NCBI GenBank assembly: GCA_035512155.1 | Contig: DATKEN010000100.1 | Coordinates: forward strand, 1 to 25,938 | Length of the DNA stretch: 25,938 nucleotides | Reading direction: 5' to 3' | Source: JABCYV01 sp035512155 | Lineage (GTDB): Bacteria > Acidobacteriota > Terriglobia > Terriglobales > Acidobacteriaceae | Part shown: piece after piece, positions 1 through 6,677 of the stretch | Layout: the number at the start of each line of letters is the position of its first letter | Position numbering within the stretch: the stretch's first letter is position 1 | Translations under genes and position numbers: made by a program | The notes under the pieces: model-generated | Told to the model about the DNA's origin: nothing | What the model saw: only the letters and a program-made list of their open reading frames with translations | Databases searched by the model: none

Positions 1-14
1 ACGCGCATCCGCGC

Positions 15-1982
15 TTACTTCTTCTTCTTTTTTTCTTTCTCTTTGTCTTTCTTGTCGGTCTTCATCTTCTTTGCGATTTCTTCCATCAGCTTCGGCTTCA
101 GCTCCGCCAGGACACTTTCCACAATGCTGGCGATCGCGGTAGATTCGCCGGCCGCGGTCGAAGATTCATCGCTTTCGGATTCTGCGGCCCCTTCGTCTCC
201 CTCTGACATAACAGGCGAAGCCTCTTCCGGCTGAACATCTTTCAATCCGGCAGCCGCCGCGTCCGCGATCTGTGCCGTCAGTTGCGATCCCACGATCGAC
301 TCCCGAATCTGCTTCCAGTTCTGCCAGGCGGCCGCAAGTTCGGCTTCGCGTTGCTTGTCGCCTTCGTCAGTAGCTCGCGTAGCAATTTCCAGCGGTGGAA
401 CGGCACTGGCGGACGATGTCACCTCCGGAGCCGAAGCATGTCCACTCCCCGCGCTGGTCGATGCCCCCGCCGCGTAGGCAACTTCTTTAATACCTGAAAT
501 CATGCTGCTGGCTTCAGCCTGCGCCATCGGGATGATTTCCGGGGCCGGGGTGGACTCGCTTACACTCGCCTCTGCAACCAAAGATTGCTCGGCTCTGGCC
601 CCGACGCTCTCACCAGCACTTACCGCCGTGTTGATCGCCACTGACTCTGCGTAACTCGCCCTGCCGGCATCGGCCGCCGCGAAAGCGGCATAAGCCTTTT
701 CCATTTCTTGTTGCAGAATGAACGTACTTTCGTCTTCCGGCACCGGAATGGCTTCGGCGATCCATCGGGGGCCGCTCGCTGATTCCGCCGCCGTTGCTGC
801 GCTCGCCACTGTTGCTGCCACAATGACTGGGATTTCTTCCTCGGGGCGCGCTGCGGCTGTTACAAATCCGTCTGTCTGAGCCATACCATCGGCATGCCCA
901 TTGGTCGGAGCCAGAGAAGCAATTGCTGCCATGACTTCGGCGTCCGCCGTCCAAGGCTTTGCAGCCTGCTCCGTAGTCGCGGCCGCGATGTTGTCTCCTG
1001 AATCTGCCTGGGTTGGCATCACGGGAGAATCGGTTGCAATCGGATTTTCCGCCGCCCCTGATTCGTTTCCCTTCGCTGCTTCCGTCGCCGCTGCTGTTTC
1101 CGCCGTAGGAGGAGCTGCTGTTGACGCAGGCTCAACCTCGGTGACCGGCCCTTGGCTTTGCGGAGCAGATGCAAAAGTGGCCGCCGTTGCCTCAGCTGGG
1201 CTCTCATCGATGGCGGCCGAACTAACTGCAGACTTGGGTTCTTCCGCTTCGCTTTTCTCAGCCTCAGAGCGTGCTGCGGGCTCCTGCGGCTGGCTTCCAA
1301 ACGAAGCCGCCGCTGCGGTAATCGCCGCAATCTCCTCCGGCGTGATATCGGGCGGAAGCCCAGCCGGTACGGGACGCTCAAATTCCTGCTTCGGATCAAC
1401 CGGCTTGGACTCCTGTTCGCGCCACAACTCGCGGACCACCGAGCTTGCCACTTGCGGTATCTCCCCTTCAGTTGCCCTAGCCGGAGGTGGCGGTATGGTC
1501 AGGCGATTTTTCCATCCAGTCTCGGTATCGCCGAACGAGTCTGCCGAACCTGACTGCTCCATCGCGGCCAGGGCTTTGGCAAAACGTCCCGGCTTCTGCG
1601 GTCCTTGAGGGACTATTTTGTCTTCGAGCTTAGTAAGGGCAGTGAGGAGTTCGCTGGCTTCGAATGGTTTGACGATGAACGCATCGGCCCGCACCCGGCG
1701 CGCCTCTTCTGGCTTGAAGGGCTCCAATTTGCCGACCGTGAGTAGCACGGGAATGCGTGCGGTCTCGCGATTTTCCTTCACCCGCTGACAAACTTCCAGA
1801 CCGCCGTAGCCCGGCATATACACGTCGAGCACAATCAAGTCCGGCTTCTGTTCTGCAATTTTCTTGAGTGCGGCCGACCCATTGTTGACCGTGACCACCT
1901 CGTAGCCGGCATCGCTGAGGATTCTCCGGCCCATGTTCTGGGCAGTTACACTGTCATCGGCGAGCAGGATTCTTCGCGCCAA
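15..1982 (-). CDS. Response regulator receiver protein with very long disordered tail
   Basis: The N-terminal ~120 residues form a CheY-type receiver domain: acidic pair D9/D10, phospho-acceptor D53 in LIVLDVYMPGYGG, T82 and K105 (IVKPF). This is the phosphorylation-switch domain of two-component systems; no partner kinase is in the window. Residues from about 130 to 610 are low-complexity sequence rich in Ala, Glu, Ser and Pro with no recognisable output domain. The end holds a short predicted amphipathic helix (IASIVESVLAELKPKLMEEI) followed by a run of lysines. The start is TTG at 1982, where the receiver homology begins, with AGAGGA about 7 nt upstream. It is 655 residues long, against about 120 for a stand-alone receiver. 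It probably acts by protein-protein contact, for example in scaffolding or localisation (inference). The receiver call is firm; the role of the tail is unknown. Confidence 0.9.
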   Translation of the reverse strand: MARRILLADDSVTAQNMGRRILSDAGYEVVTVNNGSAALKKIAEQKPDLIVLDVYMPGYGGLEVCQRVKENRETARIPVLLTVGKLEPFKPEEARRVRADAFIVKPFEASELLTALTKLEDKIVPQGPQKPGRFAKALAAMEQSGSADSFGDTETGWKNRLTIPPPPARATEGEIPQVASSVVRELWREQESKPVDPKQEFERPVPAGLPPDITPEEIAAITAAAASFGSQPQEPAARSEAEKSEAEEPKSAVSSAAIDESPAEATAATFASAPQSQGPVTEVEPASTAAPPTAETAAATEAAKGNESGAAENPIATDSPVMPTQADSGDNIAAATTEQAAKPWTADAEVMAAIASLAPTNGHADGMAQTDGFVTAAARPEEEIPVIVAATVASAATAAESASGPRWIAEAIPVPEDESTFILQQEMEKAYAAFAAADAGRASYAESVAINTAVSAGESVGARAEQSLVAEASVSESTPAPEIIPMAQAEASSMISGIKEVAYAAGASTSAGSGHASAPEVTSSASAVPPLEIATRATDEGDKQREAELAAAWQNWKQIRESIVGSQLTAQIADAAAAGLKDVQPEEASPVMSEGDEGAAESESDESSTAAGESTAIASIVESVLAELKPKLMEEIAKKMKTDKKDKEKEKKKKK

Positions 1983-2129
1983 GGGCTGTCCTCTGGTCAG
2001 GGGGAGATAGCGTGAAGTTAACCGCTGCCAAAAGGTAAGTCAATGAGAATAAGAGGGTAATACGTTACCACCGGACAGTCACGAGTGGGTTGAAGCTGCT
2101 TCATGCTGCCGCATCCGCGGCGCCTTCGT

Positions 2130-3590
2130 TTAGAAAGGAACAACCTTTCGGAGACCCTTCTTTTTCTTATGCTTGCTGGAAGAAGACGAGCTGTCGTCCT
2201 GGGTCTGGCTCGACGACGAATCCGCATCTTTCCCATCGCCCGCTGCGGCTTGCCCGCTCCCGCCGGCCTGAATCTCATTCACTTGTTGCGGAGGCGGCAT
2301 AGCCTGGCCACCATCGCTGGCAACATTGGGCTTCAGCTCGTTCAGGTCGGCAGCAACGTTCGGTTTCGGCTCATTGGCGTCGGACGACGCAGCCGGGGTC
2401 GCGGCCGAAGTACTGGGCGGGGCAGCAGCGCTGATGCTCGGAGTCACATCGGAGCGCGGCGCGGGCTGGTCCGGAGGCGGCGCTCCCTTGCCCACGGCTT
2501 CCACTGATACGGAATTGTTGCCCATCGAACCGGAAGCGTTTCCAACCATGGCGCGATTCGCCTGCTGTGCCACCTCGGTGGCGCTACTCATCGGCGGATC
2601 CACCAGGGTAGGTTCGCCTGTCTTCGCGGACGGGGCCACGTCCGGATGCTTGTTGAATGTGCTCATCACTTGCTTGTACATCGGGGTTGTGCGTCGGCCT
2701 TCTTCTTCCGCCTTATTTTGTGCAACTGCAGCTTTCGTCGGCCGCGGCACCGGTTGATGCAAGGCTTGGAGCCGAGCCTTGGCATCGTCCGCTCGATCCA
2801 TCATCGGATATCGGGTTAGGATGCGGGAATATGCGTCGGCCGCCCTCTTCGTGAAATCTTCAATCATGCGCGACTTGGCGGCTTCGTCCATTTTGCCGCG
2901 CGCACGCAGCATCGTAACCTCGCTCTCATACGACTGCCCCAGCAGATACAAGGCCTCATCGGCTCTGCTGTAAAGCGGATACTTGTCCACCAGGGAACGA
3001 AGCCGTGCGATGGCCGCGGGATAAGACTGACGCAGGTAATAGAAGCGTCCCACGCGAAACTCGCGTTCTGCAATCACTTCCTGAACTTCCCGTAAGCGCT
3101 GCTTGGCTTCCGGAACCAGTTTGCTATCCGGAAACTGCTGGATCAGGCTCCGATATTCCTCCTCCGCGCGCACCGCATGGGTGTAGTCGCGATCTGGCTT
3201 CTCCATCTCCTGATAGTGGATGTTGGCGATCTTCAGTTGCGCTTCAGCCGCCTCCGGCATGTTTGGAAAGAAGGTAATAAAGTCCTTGTACTCGACCTCC
3301 GCTTGTGCCAACGAAGTCGAGCCCCCTTCCGCGTACCAGGAATCGGCCACAGCCAACTTGGCTCGGGCAATAAATTCAGAGTCAGGATAAGTATTGATCA
3401 GCGTCTGCAGCGTGATCCGCGCCACGTCGAACCGGTTGTGCTTCATGGCGTCCATCGCGCGATCGAACAGCACCTTATCCGGCTGTTTGGAGTCAATATT
3501 GGCGATTGGGTTGTTGACTTTCTTATTGGTGCAGGCGACCGTGACAATCAATAGGCCCGCAAGAAAAATTATCGGAATACGACCTGACAT
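2130..3590 (-). CDS. bamD: BamD-like outer membrane assembly lipoprotein (TPR) with long tail
   Basis: BamD is the TPR lipoprotein of the BAM complex, which inserts beta-barrel proteins into the outer membrane. The start at 3590 gives MSGRIPIIFLAGLLIVTVAC, a lipoprotein signal with lipobox TVAC, and has GAGG 4 nt upstream; an upstream in-frame extension to 3653 lacks such support. After the Cys come tandem TPR-type segments (AMKHNRFDVARITLQTLI, then the typical AEVEYKDFITFFPNMPEAAE) to about residue 270, matching the YfiO/BamD fold. From there to the end (486 residues in all) is a Pro/Ser/Ala-rich tail with two near-repeats (EPKPNVAADLNE, ELKPNVASD), a Ser run and a Lys-rich end. E. coli BamD is about 245 residues, so the tail nearly doubles it. 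It lies 66 bp downstream of rpe on the same strand. An alternative is a generic tetratricopeptide lipoprotein of the CpoB/YfiO type. Confidence 0.82.
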   Translation of the reverse strand: MSGRIPIIFLAGLLIVTVACTNKKVNNPIANIDSKQPDKVLFDRAMDAMKHNRFDVARITLQTLINTYPDSEFIARAKLAVADSWYAEGGSTSLAQAEVEYKDFITFFPNMPEAAEAQLKIANIHYQEMEKPDRDYTHAVRAEEEYRSLIQQFPDSKLVPEAKQRLREVQEVIAEREFRVGRFYYLRQSYPAAIARLRSLVDKYPLYSRADEALYLLGQSYESEVTMLRARGKMDEAAKSRMIEDFTKRAADAYSRILTRYPMMDRADDAKARLQALHQPVPRPTKAAVAQNKAEEEGRRTTPMYKQVMSTFNKHPDVAPSAKTGEPTLVDPPMSSATEVAQQANRAMVGNASGSMGNNSVSVEAVGKGAPPPDQPAPRSDVTPSISAAAPPSTSAATPAASSDANEPKPNVAADLNELKPNVASDGGQAMPPPQQVNEIQAGGSGQAAAGDGKDADSSSSQTQDDSSSSSSKHKKKKGLRKVVPF

Positions 3591-3656
3591 AAGACCTCGA
3601 AATTCCTTATTTGTCGCGCCAGAGTCCCTGCCGATTGGCGGTTTTCCCGCCACTTC

Positions 3657-4331
3657 CTATACCTTCTGCAGGCTGGCCTCCGTGGCCATCTTCAACAATT
3701 TCTGAGCGTTAGTCTTTGGATCACCTTGACCGAACACCGCGTTGCCCGCCACCAAAATTTCCGCCCCGGCTCGCACTACATCGGCCACCGTCGTGACGTC
3801 GATCCCGCCATCAACTTCGATGCGATAACCGAGATCGCGCTGGTTCCGCAAATCCGCCAGATGCCTGATTTTATGCACTGCTCCGGGAATAAACTTCTGC
3901 CCCCCGAATCCCGGATTTACAGACATAACCAGAACGTAATCCACAATGTCGAGCACTTCGCTCAGCGTTTCCACCGGAGTAGCAGGGTTAATGACCACCC
4001 CGGCCAGGGCGCCATGCGTGCGGATCAGGTGCAGCGTGCGGTTGAGGTGCCGGCAGGCTTCCTGATGCACCGAAATCCAGTCCGCTCCAGCCTCCGTAAA
4101 CTCGGGAATATACTGGTCGGGATTCTCGATCATCAAATGGCAATCGAGCGGCAGATCGGTCGCCCGGCGCAGGGACTTCACCACCGGCGGCCCCAGAGTG
4201 ATGTTGGGGACGAAGTGTCCATCCATCACATCCACATGGATTACGCTTCCCCCGCCCTCAGTCGCACTGCGGATCTGGTCCGCCAAATGGGCGAAGTCAG
4301 CCGACAAGATCGAAGGTGCGAGTTCAATCAA
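3657..4331 (-). CDS. rpe: Ribulose-phosphate 3-epimerase
   Basis: This cytoplasmic TIM-barrel enzyme interconverts D-ribulose 5-phosphate and D-xylulose 5-phosphate in the pentose phosphate pathway. Family motifs appear in order: LAPSILSADF, HVDVMDGHFVPNI (metal-binding His and Asp), CHLMIENP, ISVHQEA, MSVNPGFGGQKFIP and IEVDGGI, the last two forming the phosphate and metal site. The frame is open to an ATG at 4418, but that adds 29 residues absent from the family. A TTG at 4331 yields the standard IELAPSIL beginning and a typical length of 224 residues, with a weak GAGAG about 7 nt upstream. The gene is followed by bamD on the same strand, which suggests co-transcription. It is divergent from the sigma factor gene at 4487. 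The function is secure; the exact start is not. Confidence 0.93.
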   Translation of the reverse strand: MIELAPSILSADFAHLADQIRSATEGGGSVIHVDVMDGHFVPNITLGPPVVKSLRRATDLPLDCHLMIENPDQYIPEFTEAGADWISVHQEACRHLNRTLHLIRTHGALAGVVINPATPVETLSEVLDIVDYVLVMSVNPGFGGQKFIPGAVHKIRHLADLRNQRDLGYRIEVDGGIDVTTVADVVRAGAEILVAGNAVFGQGDPKTNAQKLLKMATEASLQKV

Positions 4332-4486
4332 ACCTGGGCTCTCGAGGAAGAAATCCTTGGCAAATTCTACCACGGGGAACGGGAGGGCCTGATGATGTCT
4401 CCAGCTGCCCGTCGTCATTTCTTCTGCGTAAAATCATCGCCCCGTAACCTTTCACAGGCCCGGCAGTTTATACACTTAGAGGCACG

Positions 4487-5062
4487 ATGGTCGTCCGCAG
4501 ACCGGCATCGAAGGCGGCACGCAGAGACGCGCCCGGCTTGAGCCCGGCAGACGACCGTCTTTTGCTCGAGGCCGCGCAGAAAGATCCGTCCCGGTTTGCG
4601 GAGCTCTATGAAATTCACTTTGAAAGGGTCTATGCCTTCATTGTGCGCCGAGTTAATGACCGCAACGTGGCCGAGGACCTGACCTCCGATGTCTTTCACA
4701 AAGCGTTGGCCAATATCCGGCAGTTCGAATGGCGAGGCGTTCCCTTCGTCGCCTGGCTCTTCCGGATCGCCGCCAACGCAATCGCCGATCGCTCACGACG
4801 CGCAGCCAAAGAGGTTGTCGAAGATCCTCCCGAAGGCAGTACTGAGATGAATGTGGAGGCAATCGATCATCAGTCGCGGCTCTTTAAGCTTGTCCACCAG
4901 CTTCCCTCAGACCAGCGGCGCGTCATCACCATGCGTTTCGCCGAAGAGAAAAGTATCCGTGAGATCGCAACGGAATTGGGACGCAGCGAGGGCGCGGTGA
5001 AACAGCTTCAATTCCGCGCGCTCGAGAAATTGCGGGCGCAGATGGAGGGTGCCAATGCCTAA
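4487..5062 (+). CDS. ECF-type RNA polymerase sigma factor
   Basis: An alternative sigma factor that directs RNA polymerase to a specific promoter set. At 191 residues it has the ECF size and two domains. Sigma region 2 covers about residues 38-105 (RFAELYEIHFERVYAFIVRR, VAEDLTSDVF, WLFRIAANAIAD). Sigma region 4 with its helix-turn-helix covers about 130-185 (LPSDQRRVITMRFAEEKSIR, then EIATELGRSEGAVKQLQFRALEKLR). The start ATG at 4487 has GAGG about 4 nt upstream. The stop overlaps the start of the next gene by 8 nt, so the two are probably translationally coupled. No canonical anti-sigma gene is adjacent; the short N-terminal segment of the next protein sits where one would be expected. The target promoters are unknown. 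Confidence 0.93.
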   Translation: MVVRRPASKAARRDAPGLSPADDRLLLEAAQKDPSRFAELYEIHFERVYAFIVRRVNDRNVAEDLTSDVFHKALANIRQFEWRGVPFVAWLFRIAANAIADRSRRAAKEVVEDPPEGSTEMNVEAIDHQSRLFKLVHQLPSDQRRVITMRFAEEKSIREIATELGRSEGAVKQLQFRALEKLRAQMEGANA

Positions 5063-6506
5063 GCGCTCTCTAATCGACCAACTCGATCAGGCAATCAATG
5101 CCCTTCTCGCCGAACCGGATGCCACGCTTCCAGCAGCGGATTCGGAACTGCTGCCGCTGCTGCGCATCGCCGCCGAATTGCGCCAGCTGCCGCGCGAAAA
5201 TTTCAAAGCACGTTTAAAAGCTGATCTTAAAAGGAGTGTTTCAATGGCAACTACAGCAGAACCCATTGCTGCAACTCGCACCTTCGCAGCCCCGAGGCTG
5301 GCTTTCAAGGATGCGGCGAAGGCAATCGAATTTTATAAGAAGGCTTTCGGAGCGAGAGAAACCATGCGCTTCGACACGGGAGCGGGTATCCCGCATGCTG
5401 AGATCATGATTGGAGATTCGGTCGTCATGCTCTGCGACGAGTGGCCGGAAGGGGGACGGTACAGCGCAGAGACGATGGGCAGTTCGCCAGTCAGCATGCG
5501 GATCATGGTGCCGGACGCGGACGCCTTCGCGGAGCGCGCTGTGGCGGCGGGTGCCAAGCTGGCAGGCCCCACCACGGACCAGTTCTATGGATACCGCGAG
5601 GGAACCCTGCTCGATCCATTCGGATACGCGTGGAGTGTGTCCACGGTGAAGGAGGAGATGTCGGTCGGGGAAATGCATCGTCGCTTCCGGGCAATGATGA
5701 AAGAGGGGGAGGCCAAGAAGCCGGCTGTGAGTCCGGTCCCCAAAGGCTACCGCACGGTTACGCCATACATGATCGCGCTGGATGGACCGGCGCTGATGGA
5801 GTTTGCCAAACAGGCCTTCGGGGCTGAAGAGACGTTCCGCACTGTGGGAGCAGCGGGTGGCCTGCACGGCGAGGTGCGCATCGGAGATTCGATGATCATG
5901 ATGGGCGGCGGCATCCCGGGTCGTGAGTTCAAGGCGACTCCGAATACCCATGCGATCCACCTCTATGTCCCGGATTGCGACGCGGTTTACAAGCAGGCTC
6001 TGCAGGCCGGAGCGACCTCCCTTGATGAGCCCAAGGACCAGGAATACGGGGAGCGTTCCGGCAGCGTGAAGGATCCGGCGGGAAATTACTGGTATATCGC
6101 TACTCACCAGGGCGAGACCTACACTCCCAAAGGCCTGAACAGTGTCAACGTGTATCTGCATCCGCTGCGGGCTGAGCCTGTCATCAACTTCTTGAAACGG
6201 GCCTTCGGGGCGAAGGAGATTGCCAAATACGCATCGCCGGACGGCGTGGTTCATCATGCTGAGATACGCGTCGGCGACTCGGTGCTGGAGATGGGCGAAG
6301 CCCACGGCAAGTATGAGCCCATGCCGGCCATGTTCTATCTGTACGTTCCGGATTGCGATGCCGTATACCGTCGTGCGCTCGCGGCGGGGGCCACGTCGAT
6401 CGCGGAACTAACCGACCACCCCTACGGGGACCGCAGCGGCGGAGTGAAAGATGCATTCGGCAACCAGTGGTACATCGCCACCCACATCAAAGACGTAAGT
6501 ATGTAG
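5055..6506 (+). CDS. Triple VOC (PhnB/glyoxalase-like) protein with sigma-adjacent N-terminal segment
   Basis: The protein contains three consecutive vicinal-oxygen-chelate modules at about residues 74-195, 230-350 and 360-480. Each has the PhnB-like pattern of an FY/FAK/FLKxAFGA helix, an (H)xE(I/V)x(I/V)GDS strand and a DPFGYAW/DPAGNYW/DAFGNQW ending. The family includes glyoxalases, dioxygenases and antibiotic-resistance proteins; the substrate cannot be told. The first ~63 residues (MPKRSLIDQLDQAINALLAE, then helical sequence ending FKARLKADLKRS) are not VOC and look like a short sigma-partner segment. The start ATG at 5055 has GGAGG 6 nt upstream and overlaps the sigma stop; a GTG at 5049 is also possible. 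A second strong Shine-Dalgarno and ATG lie in frame at 5244, just before the first VOC module, so a shorter VOC-only product is likely. It pairs with the ECF sigma gene. Confidence 0.85.
   Translation: MPKRSLIDQLDQAINALLAEPDATLPAADSELLPLLRIAAELRQLPRENFKARLKADLKRSVSMATTAEPIAATRTFAAPRLAFKDAAKAIEFYKKAFGARETMRFDTGAGIPHAEIMIGDSVVMLCDEWPEGGRYSAETMGSSPVSMRIMVPDADAFAERAVAAGAKLAGPTTDQFYGYREGTLLDPFGYAWSVSTVKEEMSVGEMHRRFRAMMKEGEAKKPAVSPVPKGYRTVTPYMIALDGPALMEFAKQAFGAEETFRTVGAAGGLHGEVRIGDSMIMMGGGIPGREFKATPNTHAIHLYVPDCDAVYKQALQAGATSLDEPKDQEYGERSGSVKDPAGNYWYIATHQGETYTPKGLNSVNVYLHPLRAEPVINFLKRAFGAKEIAKYASPDGVVHHAEIRVGDSVLEMGEAHGKYEPMPAMFYLYVPDCDAVYRRALAAGATSIAELTDHPYGDRSGGVKDAFGNQWYIATHIKDVSM
5229..5246 (+). 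promoter_or_regulatory. Internal ribosome binding site and in-frame ATG in the VOC gene
   Basis: AAAAGGAG at 5229-5236 stands 7 nt before an ATG at 5244 in the same frame as the longer reading frame begun at 5055. The quality of this site and its position exactly at the border between the N-terminal segment and the first VOC domain suggest that the VOC part is also, or mainly, translated on its own. Confidence 0.55.
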
Positions 6507-6562
6507 GAATTAGCGCCGGCGCCTCGCCCGCGAGATTTTCGGATCGTTATGGGTTACGTGGA

Positions 6563-6669
6563 GACAGCGCTCTCGCCTGTCGGGTCGAGCGCAGCTCGAC
6601 AGTTTCTGGTCGGCACCAGAACAGCGCTGCTCCACCGGACAGGTTTCCGCGCACGAGCGGAGACGCTCG
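6563..6669. repeat. Cluster of hairpins between convergent genes
   Basis: The gap between the convergent VOC and kinase genes holds at least three perfect short hairpins. They are GTCGAGC/GCTCGAC with loop GCA (6584-6600), TTCTGGT/ACCAGAA with loop CGGC (6604-6621) and CGAGCG/CGCTCG with loop GAGA (6654-6669). A GACAG/CTGTC pair lies before them, and a GCGCCGGCGC palindrome sits nearby at about 6515. None is followed by a T tract. The cluster could end transcription from both sides or be a repeat-element remnant; the sequence alone does not decide. Confidence 0.55.
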
Positions 6670-6677
6670 CGCCTACA

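Noticed and set aside
901..1608. A 235-residue Ala/Ser-rich frame opposite the response regulator tail
   Set aside because: Mirror of the low-complexity tail; composition explains the lack of stops.
4440..4486. A TATACA-like -10 before the sigma factor gene
   Set aside because: It would start the transcript inside or just after the Shine-Dalgarno sequence, so it cannot drive the site that the start seems to use.
5241..6305. A 354-residue open frame on the minus strand opposite the VOC gene
   Set aside because: Antisense to three clear VOC domains; no recognisable domain of its own.
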